Shown here piece by piece: positions 36,737-48,016 of a stretch of DNA of 64,000 bases. Both the position numbers and the translations under genes were made by a program. This DNA comes from Schistocephalus solidus (Eukaryota; Platyhelminthes; Cestoda; Diphyllobothriidea; Diphyllobothriidae). Each line of letters opens with the position of its first letter. Position 1 is the stretch's first letter. The notes under the pieces were generated by a model that worked only from the letters and a program-made list of their open reading frames with translations, had not been told where the DNA came from and did not search any database. The stretch covers positions 124,001-188,000 of the forward strand of contig WEDG01000794.1 of NCBI GenBank assembly GCA_017591395.1, written 5' to 3'.

Positions 36737-37492
36737 TTCCTTCCCTTCCAAGGTGAAAAGCCGATGAACAGGTGACTGGAGTTTGTTACTCAGCTCATTT
36801 AGTAGAAGCGACAGCCCTTCTTCCTTCCGACTCTGTAGTGTGAACCGGTGTCTGTGGAAGGCGTCACCATTCTCGTGAATATATATCACTTTGGTTGCCC
36901 TCTGGCTGCTCCGACCTCTACTCCGTCCTCCAACGCTGTGTGCGCCGGAAGATTTGTTGGCTGTTGAGTCCCGTGGTGGCGCTTTTGAAAGACTTCGACT
37001 GCGAAGTTTCCTCAGAGGGACTGTCGCGGATCCTGTGGAGGAGCTGTCCCCCAAGGCTGGCGTCGTCCTACCTGACCCCAAGCTAACAGCGCAGACTTTA
37101 GGTTGCAAACTGTAACTGAGCATACGTTGACCGCTGGGTGGTCGGCCAGTGCGCCAAGATGGCAATTGAGTCAGTCGATCCAACTGGATGCCACGCGCAC
37201 GTGACCGCCTGTCCGAAACAATATAGTGACCCTGGTTGTTGAGACTTTCTAGCGACTGAATTGCCGTCCGTCCCCTGGGCGAGAAAATTGTCCGCGCCCC
37301 ATAAGGCAGGTCAGGCATCTTGCCCGTCAGGTACTCCATCAGGGCCTCCATGCTTCGAAATTGGTTTGGTTGAAGGGAAACGCGAAGACCCTCACCGTGA
37401 GAACTACCGTCGGGATAGAAAAAGACAGTCTTGCTGGCAGTTGCGGCTGCCGTGTGGGTGGTGGAGGGGTTTGTGGAACATCCTTCCTCCAT
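36737..37492 (-). CDS. Exon 1: start codon, first DCX domain, first half of second DCX domain
   Basis: 252 codons. The start ATG at 37492 lies in an ideal context (ACCATGG). After a 20-residue Thr/Ala-rich leader, the first doublecortin domain covers residues 21 to about 98 (KTVFFYPDG at its start, then the ARTIFSPRGRTAIQSLESL stretch and GHYIVSDR). A Ser/Arg-rich linker with many basic residues follows. The second DCX domain begins near residue 199 (KVIYIHENGDAF) and is cut at LFTLEGKE by a GTGAGT donor in phase 0. Splitting a DCX domain after the 'GK' turn is usual in this family. The tandem DCX layout resembles DCX, DCDC2 and RP1 proteins. Upstream of 37493 I saw no further exon, and no promoter was assigned. 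Confidence 0.85.
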
Positions 37493-40400
37493 GGTCCTCT
37501 GTGCTCTACGAGCTTGTATTTTGCAGTAGGGTTTTCTGTGATAATTTTAAATGTCAAATAACTTTTATGGAGTATTCGTGCTGCTTCAAAAGGGGAACGC
37601 CCTCTCGGTGTCGTCAATCTAGCCAATAGGCATCTCGTCGTCCATAGCCATGGTTACGATGTTGACGCGCAGAGCATTGGATGAAATTAGCGTGAATCGT
37701 CAGTCAGCGTTTCAAATGTTCAGTTTCAAAGAATGGTATTCAAACTGCTGCAGAGGAACCAAAATGGACAGTTTGCAAACATGAAACAGATACTGCTGGA
37801 TGCGTTTGCAAGTATTTGCCTTATACAATGGGCTGTAAAATGCATATATGCAATTCCTTATTTCTTTGGTTATTCTAATTTTTTTTAAGCCAACAGAAAA
37901 ATGCAAAAAGAGTGTGCTCATTCTTGTTTGCTTCCTTCCAAACGAAAAGTAGCTGGGACTGGGAACTTTGAAGAAGAAAGAACTTTAAGGAGTCTGCGTA
38001 TTTTACTCACATTTTTGAAATACATATTTTATTGCTGCCACCGAATTCAACAGGAATGATTTATAGAGATAAGAGCACTGTTTAACGACCGGACTGACCC
38101 GCTCTTAGGAAACAACTCTGTCCGACTTTAAACTGATTTACAGTTTTTGAGGGATTGGCTATGCGCATTTATCCTTATTTTTGAAATTTTTGAAGAACGG
38201 CGTAGAGTGTATGACAATAGTAACCATCTGTATTATCATTACTTTCGACATTGCTTCAAGTATCCCAACATCAGTTGCCATTTTAACGGATTTTTAAAAG
38301 TATTTGGAAATATGAGTCTCAGGAACTTACAAGTGTAAGGAAGGCGAAACGATGTTGATCGTTAGAATCCATTGTTTATGGGTTCGTGCCCTCGAACTTG
38401 TTGGGCCTTCATCAGAAGAGCTGGCACCAGCAGCAGAATATCCTCGAATTCGAAGCACTCAGCGACTGCTGACGGGAAATCAATGCGCCCGCAGACGGAA
38501 TTCTCAGTGAACACTCGTGCCCTGTCTGCAGTTGCGAAATTGAAAGCACGAGTTGCGGGTCGGCCTGTTTCTTTTCAAGAGTACGTACGCTATAGAATTT
38601 TATAAACAGGGTCCCTGCCTATGTGACATGCTACAGTTTGCTTTCGGGTGGCTAACAAGAAGAGCCCGTTTGCGTAGTTTTGAGGGTAACTGCCGCTTGT
38701 TTAGCTGTTAGATGGATATATGGCATCCAATTCACGTTTTTCTTATTCATCGCAGTACGTTTTAGTTCGCTTGAAGAAACTTTTGATGTTGCTCATCTTG
38801 TACGTCGCTATGTAAATATTAGCCCCGATGATGGCCTCCAGCAAAGGCCCAGAGTCTGAGAGAGACAAACTAATGGCCTCAGCCATTGACTTCCCTGATT
38901 TTTCGACCAAATAACTAATGTTATTTTGGAATTCATAAGACGATATGCGCTAGTTTGCAAACAATTCAACTAGAGTAGCTAACTTTTGTTGCTGGTGCAA
39001 TCGTTTACTTTGGGTATTTAATATTGGTATATGAATTCGTGCCCTTGTATGAAGTATTCGCCTTATGAGGTATAACTGAAGCCAAACTTTCGTCCAACTT
39101 ACCGGTCTTCGGGGTCTCTTCAGACAGGTTTACTCTGGTTTCAAAATTACATGCCGTAGTGCTTGTTAGGATTTAGACTGCAGTTTCAACCGAGCTGTGA
39201 CTCAATCACACTGGATTGCCCTCTGGAGTGCAGTATGTTTTGAATCTTAGGAGAAGCGCCATAACTCAGCCACGTGTGTTCCCCACCAGATATCTGTTTT
39301 GACCACTGAAGACGACGATTGTGCTGGTCGCCTTTCCATACGCCTTGCTAATCAATTTACCATTGGATACGCGCTTGACAAAAACGCCTAGCTAGGGTAA
39401 CTGCTCAGCCTTCTATTCTTCTCTTGTAAATCGAATGTCAGGGCAGTTGTTTTGGGGCTGGTCCTTAAAGCTTGATAACCTGCCTCTTCACATTATGATT
39501 GACAGTGCAAATGTCAATTTTGATGAGGTCCACCGTATGGTCCACGGAAGGGTAGTGTAGGGACGGTGACTTGCACGTGAATTAAATTATATTGAGAGAA
39601 GACTTGCGACGCATCTAGCGCACTCTCTCCCCCTTTCCACCTGGGCCCGATTTCATGAAGAAGATCTGAGTCAGAAGAGGGCGCAGAGGGCTGACGCGGC
39701 AACAACCCACCCAGAAGTGTGTCACCACACCGTCTTGGATCCCTCTGAATGAGAGTGTCATACAGGCCACATTAAGAAGGAGCTTTCGTAGCTTGACTCT
39801 CATTCCGCCAGTTGACCACTCCACGCAAACACACACACACTTTGCTGACTGCGAGGTCCCTGTTATCCCGTCAGTTGACAACCTTCCAAGCCACGGCTTT
39901 TGACGCACCGCCATAGTCTCAGGCTCTGACAATACATGTATCAGAGGAGCCATATGGAGAAGGAGCTGGGGAGCATACTTATTTTCTACATGAGAGGTGC
40001 CATTTCCGTGCTTGCGGTTAGACGTGTTCATGTGTAGCGGAGAAATGTGGTGATGTGGTGTGGCTGATGGTGTTCTACCGCAGGTTTTCATGGAGACACA
40101 TGTAGCCCAATAGGCCCACGTGGTGAGTGAATGTGCGTAGGTAGTGCGAGCATTTGAGATGGGTGCGGTGGGTGTATATTGATGCTCCTGGTACTGGTTC
40201 GCCAGTCTCTGCGCAATGGATTCGCAAATTACCGACTAGGCCGATGCGTGATATGCTTGCTCAGTGGCAATGAGAGCAGGATAGGTATGGGTCGTCCACT
40301 TATTGACGCCAAAAGGTAGATGCATAGTGGTTAAAAGCGATCTTTTTCAGTCCTCGTGGGATCATTTGTGCAACGATGCTGGATATGAAGGAATTCGTTA

Positions 40401-41979
40401 GTGTTCTCTTCGGTTGCCCGCATGTTCCGCCTTTGAAAATGAAGAAGGCTCGTTGGCAGAATGCAAAGAGTTGCATCAGGTTCTAGGACTTTACTCGACA
40501 GTTTTATAGCCTCGTGCAAGATTCAGGCACGACCGCAGACGTCAGCCTATAGTGTGGGCTGCCAACGTGGTGATCGGGTGGTTAAGTCGTTAAATAAATG
40601 GTATAATGCTCGATTATGAGGATTAATCTCTGTATATCTCTTGCCCTGTTGAGTATTCCCTCAGCCATAACGTTTTTTCTTGGCTGTTTCGTCATATTAT
40701 TATTGTTTGGTGCCACTATACGCCTCCTCGGCAAAGCGCCGTTCTTACTTCCACGAAGTGACAGGGTGGATTCCATCAATCTAATCGGTTATCCCGCTAA
40801 CGTATGCGTACGATGCCTCAGTTTTGCCACGACCGTCCGTTTCCAAATCTTATTGAACAATAGCAGACAACTTTCACTCAAGTCTTCTTCAAGTAAGCGC
40901 AACCAAAACAGCCACTTCAGCCCCCCTTTAACTTGCACTTTCTCATTTTCTCAGGCCACACAGACCTTCTGCATCTAACACGGCGACAAGGAGGAGGCTG
41001 TCAACATGGACAACCTTTACGCTACGGTCGCGGATATTCCCCCAGGTGTACTTCCTGTTTCTCTACCTGCACTGGTCCCTGCCTCCCCGCGCCTTCTACC
41101 CACGAAGGCCATCTCCTTCCACTCTGCTAACTGTCCCGTAGCCACATGCACGCACGCACAAATTTCACTAGCAGTCCCTTCGCCATTTGACTGGCATTCA
41201 GTGTATCTTAACGTCGGAAAGAAAGCATGCAATGGACGCTACAATAACGCTACAAGTAGTTTTCTGCCTCTTGCATTTAAGAAATGAAGAAGTCTTTTGG
41301 CGGCGTCAACCGTGGTTGCTTTGGCAGTTTGTTCTCAGCAGACCCATATCCCATTTGCTCCATGTAACCCCGCATTGTCCATTGAAGGTCTGCGCTGCGC
41401 TTGCAGCAAGGCCTCGATGTAGCCATGGCATGATGCCAGTCGACGTTCAGACTATCATCCGATACCAGTGGGTGGACTTGACCTAGCCACTTGCTCATAT
41501 CTGCCATTGCGACTTACAACCAACATATTTGATTCTCACCCTGACGGAACAATGGCTACAACTACCCTTTAAGCTAGTTGTACGCTACCTGCTGAACTTA
41601 AGTATATCCTACTAGCTCCTTCTCCCAGGCTTTCTTTGAAGAAATATTTATTGCCGTCTGTCACACATCAGCATTCCTATATCATTTACATTTCTGGTAG
41701 GGATGAGTGCGATGGCAGAAACTTTTTTATAATTGTTACTTTTAACTGACGATACGCAGATGTGCACTTCTATTTGTGCTGATGGCTTTTTAAGTAAAAT
41801 CGGTAATCTTCGCGGGTGGAAGTGAACATGTGAGCCCAAGGTTCTTGTTGCAGTGAAGATGAAAACGCGGTCACTGAGACAGTACATGTATTAGCCTGAG
41901 CTTTTGGTTCTCTTAAGGAGGCCATCGTCAGAGACTGTGAGCAAGCTACGGCAAAGGAGCGTTTTTGTAAGTCGTTGTA
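37493..41979. other. Intergenic, no gene recognised
   Basis: Open frames of up to 158 codons occur (39615-40091 minus; 40616-40978 plus), but they show no domain, splice signals or codon pattern. 39535-39640 resembles 42215-42330 (GGGACGGTGACTTGCAC, GCGCACTCTCTC), which follows a Penelope fragment, so part of this stretch is probably another Penelope 3' tail. Confidence 0.45.
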
Positions 41980-42330
41980 CAGGGCAGACTGGATGAGAAC
42001 TAAGCTTGCGAATAATGGAGCAAAAAGGGGCAGAACTGAAAGGCGACGAACTGTTTCAGATAGCTACCCACACCCTGGAGGAAGGCCACAAAGTTAACTT
42101 CGCGGTCACGCAGATAATGGCGCGAGCTAGCAATATGATGGGATGGGCACTGCTCGAGGCCTGGAGGCCTGACACCAACTTCATACCGAGAATAAGACCG
42201 TCGAGTTCGACGAGGTCCGTGTACTCCACTGCATAGTGGCGCAGGGATGGTGATTTACGCATGCATTAATTTTAAGTGATGGTAGACTTGCAATGCAGCT
42301 ACTGCACTCTCTCTGCTCTTACCCGCCGGT
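41980..42330 (+). mobile_element. Penelope-type GIY-YIG C-terminal fragment with 3' tail
   Basis: The frame at 42006-42236 reads ELFQIATHTLEEGHKVNFAV, then ARASNMMGWALLEAWRPDTN. This matches the end of Penelope endonuclease domains, where 'HT-x-x-x-GH-x-x-(D/N)F' is followed by 'R-x-x-x-E-(A/S)W'. The catalytic GIY-YIG part upstream is eroded. The tail (GCGCAGGGATGGTGATTTAC, then TGCACTCTCTCTGC) is shared with 39535-39640. Confidence 0.5.
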
Positions 42331-42835
42331 GCCCGGTGTCAAGAGAGAATAAAAAAGACCGGAGGCGGACATGAGCAAAGATGCTCCTGGCCGTGCCGCC
42401 ACGCCTGAATCAGCTCCCAGTGAGTGGGAGTGCCGTAAATGGTGGAAAGTGGCTTGTTTGTGAAGCTCGTGGTCCTTTCGTAATTTTTTAAATGTATTAG
42501 CGAAAATGCAATCGGGCTTCGCCCGCCTGCATCCCTTTCCTACAGTAACAAGCTCCACTTTTTCTGTGTCCCGCCCCCATAACCTGAGCGTCATGACTCC
42601 CTTCGTACCATTTTCACCATCATTTCCTCCCAAGGCTTCTCATCAAAATCAAAATTCACATTTCAGTCTACCTAAATAAATCGTTTAAAAACATTTACTT
42701 TTTTCGTAATAAGTAGACATCTAATAATTAATTCCTACATAGCACAGTAACAGAGGAAAAAGTCACCTTTGTAAATGACATCACAAAGTGAAACTGCGTT
42801 ATGCCAACTATTTGAATTTCTTGAACCATTGTTTT

Positions 42836-43515
42836 CCGGGAATAAATGTGAACAAGGCAAAGTCGACAAAAACAAGCAGAATTTAATGACGTCATAAAAT
42901 TTCGCAACCTCTTATTCAAGTGCATACGGTGATTGCTTATTAAGAATTCAAGATAAACTGTCCAATTATACGTCTACCTAGAGGGGTGAAACGTGATAGG
43001 TAAACAAGGTTTAAACTGTGAGTCTGATACATGAGGGTACACATGCTGAGAGGAAAAAGGGGGAAGAAAAACTCATCTTAAGCAAACCAGTTCAAATTTC
43101 AGTCTATACGTGTCAAGCGTAATTTACACTGCAACGCACGGAATCACATTCAAGCATGCAGGGAGAGGGGGAATCAGAGGAGGGGTGCGGGAATGGGGCT
43201 TTGTCTATTATCAGTCCTTACCACGGCAATGCGAGGTTGATCACAGGAACCAGCTGCTTACATCGTTCTGGTTTTCGTCTCCATATTGCAGCTGCGTATT
43301 GGTAGCGCAGGTGACCCTTGGTTTATGCTTTGTTTACCTATCACGTTTCATCCCTCTAGGTTGATGTATAATTGGACAGTTTATCTTAAATTATTAATAG
43401 GCAATGACCATATGCAGTTGAATAAGGGGTCGCGAAATTTTATGACGTCATTAAATTCTGCTTATTTCGTCGCCTTTGTCTTGCTCATATTCGTATTTCG
43501 TTAAGATTGGCAAAA
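42836..43515. mobile_element. Foldback element (family Y): about 175-bp inverted arms, 680 bp in all
   Basis: The left arm (GCAGAATTTAATGACGTCAT, AAAATTTCGC, CTCTTATTCAAGTGCAT, ACTGTCCAATTATACGTCTA, GTGAAACGTGATAGGTAAAC) is repeated in inverse at 43320-43500, with roughly 85% matching by eye. The internal 300 bp has no coding motif. Single-arm or rearranged copies are at 30498-30629 and 7540-7665, so this is a dispersed family. Confidence 0.7.
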
Positions 43516-45009
43516 TTCCTCCTCCTAGCCCAAAAATCTGTATATTTGAGAATGACTGAATGAAAACAGAGGATTAGATCAATTTAAATGTCGCCACTGG
43601 AGACACCTCTGCGATCGATTTCTGCGAGATTTCCCATGTAACGCTTAAAAAGTGAATTGGCAACATTATGTTTATCGTAATTCCTTGAAGGGTCACTGCA
43701 ATTACGCGATTAATGAACTTGTGAGCTATAGAATGGCTTTATGTGTGTTTTGGGGGAAAGGGTTGGTCCCAGTCTTCGTCCCCCTACTGCCTGCATGGCG
43801 GAGTCAGCGTATTGAGGATTTTGGAGCTGAGGAAGGGAGCACTGTTTATATCGAACCCTCAGAGTGCCTAGGACTATGATCAGGCGGCTGACACGGCGTG
43901 TAATCACCACCCGGATTTGGCCATGAAAGATAGAATACCTGCACAAACGTCTTTTGAAAGCAAAGTGCTGACTTTTATAACCTCATACCCACCGCCTCAG
44001 TTGTTGTTAGCAGCCTTTAGAGTAGTTTGTTGGCGCTCGGTAGACAGTTTGAAAGGTTTATTTGACGACAATTTGGTGGTTCGTATCGAGTACATCAGTG
44101 AAAATTAAATTTAAAATTGAGTGAATTCCCTTTTACCTAGCGGGTTGTACGTTTTCACGTTCCATCTTCGATATGCAGTTCGAGAATCTAGCACTTTGTT
44201 GGTCGAAGACGTTGGTGCAGGGAGTCTGTCTTCTCTGGCCAACTCCCTACGCGTGTCTGTTCTACAGACATCGTTCACACACTGTACCGAACCTCCCATC
44301 TCCCCTCATCTAGCTCCAACGTCCTCACTTTGAGTTGTATGAGTTTAAATGTCCCGTTATCCAAGAGTATTCGTATTTTAAATGTAAAATGGCCCCAGAT
44401 GCACCATGTCTTAACTCGCACTGCACGGACTCTGTTATATCAGTCTAAGCATTATTTTGAGCTGATGAAACCCATCAATTGAAATCCATTAAATACTTGG
44501 TGAACATACCCCCTGAGAAAAAGGAGCTGGTTTATGCTGAGCTTGCCATGCTCTGAATAGCAATAAGTTGGCGAATTCCTTCCCAAAACTTTAGGATACT
44601 TGGTATTGAACATATGCAATCTGAGATTCAAGCGGTTACATTTTAAAGTCCCTTTAAGGTCTTGAAATTGTGCATACCGGAAACAGAAACTTAACTACAC
44701 ACCGAATGAAAGCGCATTTTAAAACGGGCCTGCGTATGGAAACAACGCAGATATTGTTGAACACTACGGAACAATCTGTCACTGAGCCACAACGCCAAAC
44801 AATGAGCATTTCCCTTTGCATGCGCTTTTGGCAAATAGAGATGTTTTAATTTCAAAACCTGACAAGGTTTGTGACGTTGTGCTTCTATGAAGCAGAAATC
44901 GCTTACGTAAGATCCGGGCAGCACTAAGCATTCCCAGGAAATTTTGCGTAAATCTCACTTAAGCCAGGATACTTAAACCGCGGAACGACTGCTCTGCAAG
45001 AGACTGAGT
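43516..45009. other. Intergenic, no feature recognised
   Basis: Short open frames only (up to 78 codons), without motifs. Confidence 0.4.
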
Positions 45010-45188
45010 GAAATGATAAAAGATGCAAACCCATCTATTGCCGACAATGAAAACGTAAAATGGAATGGCCGTTTCTGTCTCATTAGCCGTCATCAGCCAG
45101 TCCTTCCCAAACACCATCGGTGCACTAAATGCATCTCGAACCCGCGACCTGTTGATTAGGAGTCAAACGCTCTAACCCACTGCGCCAC
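45010..45188 (-). repeat. tRNA-derived SINE (family S1), copy 3, best preserved
   Basis: Minus strand: A box GTGGCGCAGTGGGTTAGAGC, an anticodon arm TTGACTCCTAATCAA giving anticodon CCT (Arg-like), B box GGTCGCGGGTTCGAGATGC, then the body ACTGGCTGATGACGGCTAAT, GAGACAGAAACGGCCATTCC and TTCATTGTCGGCAATAGATG. The T-arm is not fully paired, and no acceptor stem closes it, so it is not counted as a tRNA gene. Confidence 0.78.
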
Positions 45189-45189
45189 T

Positions 45190-45247
45190 GGCTTGTTCCA
45201 GTTTAGACAAGACCTCTTGCAGGCTCTTAACATACGAAGCAAATATA

Positions 45248-45298
<51 letters not shown>

Positions 45299-45346
45299 AT
45301 ATATATATATATATATATGATATATATGATATACATGATATATATG

Positions 45347-45377
<31 letters not shown>

Positions 45378-45497
45378 TTGCCAGTTTAGACAAGACCTCT
45401 TGCAGGATCTTAACATACGAAGCAAATATATGATATGTATATGTATATATATATATATATGATATATATATGATATATATGATATATATGATATACA

Positions 45498-45543
<46 letters not shown>

Positions 45544-45717
45544 GTCACTATGCGACTGCCTGCGAGGGCTCTAGTCTGAGCTCCAGGGCACAACGGAACA
45601 AGCACGTTCCTTAAGCAGATCGGTGAGCCCCACACTATCATATATATATATATATATGGCTTGCCAGTTTAGACAAGAACTCTTGCAGGCTCTTAACATA
45701 CGAAGCAAATATATGAT
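45190..45717. repeat. (TA)n microsatellite with three copies of a 60-bp unit
   Basis: The unit CCAGTTTAGACAAGACCTCT plus TGCAGGCTCTTAACATACGA and AGCAAATATATGA occurs at 45190-45249, 45375-45432 and 45658-45717. The copies are separated by long TA/TATGATA runs and one 100-bp unique spacer. Long open frames through the TA runs on the minus strand are artefacts of Ile/Tyr codons. Confidence 0.9.
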
Positions 45718-48001
45718 TTAATTAGATGTGCAGAGCCTGTTCAGCAGCCTTCTGCTGAAGCGCAGCCCCAAAACTTCAGGCCTGACGGGAATTTTTACAG
45801 TAAGTCTTGGAAATGATTGCCTTGAAGCCTGAATCAAGTCTCTTTTTAGAGAAATTGCAGTTTATATAGCGAATAAAGGCAGGAGTACGAGGATCGAGTG
45901 TAATGGCTATGAATCGGACGCAGACAACAATCAAATTTGCACATCAACATGCTGAAAGTAAAGAGTTTATTTGTGCATTGCTCTCATTCGATAGTATTCG
46001 GAAGTCAGGAATTTGGTTTCGAAGAGTTGTACCCGCCTTTTCTATGAGTGGTCCCCATCCAAAGGAATAAGAACCTGTGTTATATCCAATAAACTGTGTT
46101 CTACTGAGACATCTGATGACCAGATCAATGCACTCAAATGCACTCGGGTGAAATAGGTTTCCTAAAAATATAAAAAAAATTCGGGACTGGCAGTAAAGAA
46201 GAATGCAAATGATGTTTTCTCCCAATTCTGAGGCGATACTTTTTCTAAAAAAACATCAAAAGGAGACTTCTTACATCGACATACATGAAAAGCTTTGTGT
46301 CTGAGTGCTAGAACAAACACCCTACCCAGATCAAGTAAGGGTGCCTTGCCTGTAAACAATTTTGTGCTTATAACCTTACATGTGACGACTCACTCGATAG
46401 AAACCCTCTAAAGTTCCTGTTGAGTGCAGAACACAAATTTATAGAGGTTCATTTACGCATTTCCAACTGAGTCATGACTGAATTTGTCTGTAAAGTTCTT
46501 CTAGCATCGTCTCATCTGGTAACCTGAGGACAGTCAGAGTGACTTGACCAATTTAAGATCACTCGACTTACAGTAGATTTCCTATCTCGGGAATTCTGAA
46601 ATGTGTTTTCCATTCAAAAAAGTGTTTAATTAGGATTGTAATGTTGATTATCGTACGGCTCAATCCCAAGATCTTCCAGTTACATCAAAATACCGGCTTT
46701 TAAAAGATAGACAGGAGTGCTGTGATTTCAAAATTTGACAGGCTTTAATTAGTTGACGGCACCTGTCATTGTGTAACAGTTCTTAGTTAATTTAATAGGA
46801 TGACGATAGAATGGACAGCATGACTGAATTTTGGGTTTTGACCTCGTGCGGAATATTTGACTCTGCGGATTGTCTTTTCATAATACTCCGATCGCACATC
46901 CTAACTCATGTTTCCCGGAAAGAAGCAGAAATGACTGCTTGAACGCCCATAGAGTTGGTCCAAAAGGGCTAAATTTACGAAGCAAGCTCTCTGAAGAACT
47001 CGACAGCCTGTAAAGGATATCACCTCAAAACATCTCTTGGCGTGAAATATGGCCACTTATGGCAGCTTATTAAGAGAATGTGTTTTTGCGCCACGCCACT
47101 TTGGAGCTCTGACAATTTTGGGTGGGGCACTTTCCTTCAAAGCGTTATGTGCTTCCCTGGTCGGAATTTGAGGACACTAGATGCAATTATAATGTACCCA
47201 GTTAGAGTTTCTTCACCTGTTTATGGGTCGAATACTTATGTATTTTCTGGACCCGTTGAATGTTATTTTCATGCACCTTGTTGGGCCAATGGAAACTTCC
47301 CCTTAGACAACTTAACAGCAGCTAGTGAACATCATCAAGTATACATTGTCTCTGACAATAGTTGTCATGGTTTCGTAGCATACAACGCCATGACAGCCCA
47401 TGCATGAGAGGAGATGTGTATCCACATCTGGGCACCTGTTACCTGCTTTCTCCCTCTCCCCCATGCATCCCCTGCGGGTATAAATATGGAGGAACTTCTA
47501 GCGCATGACGGACGGCTAGGTTGTTTGGGCAGGTACGTGCTACATTCGTTTTCTCATGTCTCACCCGACCTGGTTCTGTCGATAGACTCCTACAGATGGC
47601 CCTCAATGTCGCTCATGGGTGCGGTCAAGGTCGTCGATACATGCAGCGAACAGGATGCCAACTACTCCTCTCCCCATCGCCACAACCGTCATTACCGTCC
47701 GTCCAGACGGCTTTATCAACCCTATCTTTAGGCCTTCCTACTTCTTCTGCGGACTCTGAGGACACAGTCACCGCACGAGGGAACGAGATTCGAACGTCAA
47801 TGCTTCCTTCATTTTGTCCCAAAGACCCCTCTCTGCCCCACCACTTTCTCCTACAAACTCAATGACCTTAACTTGACCACTATTTTAGGCATCATAGGCA
47901 TGGATAGGCCATAGGGATAAATAGGCTAAGGAAAAAGTAGGGTTCTACTTGCCTTGAAGAATATTTCTACCTTATAATTAACGCATCTTTTGTATTTTTA
48001 G
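45718..48001. other. Intergenic or upstream introns of the LamG-type gene
   Basis: The gene starting at 48002 must have an earlier exon ending in phase 1, probably here or further left, but I could not identify it. Frames at 47042-47407 and 47414-47731 lack motifs. A TATAAATA at 47476 was considered and not called. Confidence 0.4.
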
Positions 48002-48016
48002 TTCAGTCAACGACAG
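48002..48016 (+). CDS. 15-nt micro-exon, phase 1-1
   Basis: TTTTGTATTTTTAG precedes and GTGAGT follows a 15-base exon that reads (x)TT-CAG-TCA-ACG-ACA-G. Joined to the next exon it gives Q-S-T-T-E-K-P-T-T, blending into the Thr-rich exon in the right frame. Micro-exons of this size are common in flatworm secreted-protein genes. Its small size means the call rests only on splice signals, phase and amino-acid fit. Confidence 0.5.

Larger units (their letters stand above)
760..37492 (-). other. Multi-exon gene: DCX-DCX-PLAT-PLAT-trefoil-like protein (3' end outside window)
   Basis: This entry gives the whole gene; exons are listed separately. Eleven putative exons were read on the minus strand: 36737-37492, 32649-32998, 30928-31238, about 15976-16399, 15229-15386, 13302-13619, 13082-13144 (weak), 12059-12203, 8313-8507, 8009-8214 and 760-1044. 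Splice phases agree at every junction from the second exon on, and domains broken at one exon end resume at the next, which is the main support for a single gene. The junction between exons 1 and 2 does not fit. About 1,070 residues are visible, and the last exon ends in a GTAAGT donor, so the gene continues left of the window. DCX domains bind microtubules, and PLAT domains are beta-sandwiches that bind lipids or proteins, so an axonemal or tegument-cytoskeleton role is inferred. I do not know an exact named orthologue. Confidence 0.75.

Noticed and set aside
39615..40091. 158-codon minus-strand open frame
   Set aside because: No domain, low-complexity content and no fitting splice signals. 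Part of it resembles the 3' tail of a Penelope fragment at 42.2 kb.
40616..40978. Plus-strand frame starting with a hydrophobic, signal-like stretch
   Set aside because: The hydrophobic start is tempting, but there is no downstream exon in phase and no supporting motif. Chance in AT-rich DNA is as likely.
45110..45190. Functional tRNA gene for Arg(CCT)
   Set aside because: The A box, anticodon arm and B box are recognisable, but the T-arm is not fully paired and no acceptor stem is formed. The repeat body follows directly, so it is a SINE head.
45156..45641. 161-codon minus-strand open frame
   Set aside because: It is the (TA)n microsatellite read as Ile/Tyr/Ser codons, with no real protein pattern.
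47414..47731. TATAAATA at 47476, ATG at 47487 and a GTACGT donor as a first exon of the LamG-type gene
   Set aside because: The exon would end in phase 2, while the micro-exon needs phase 1, and the peptide is not a signal peptide.
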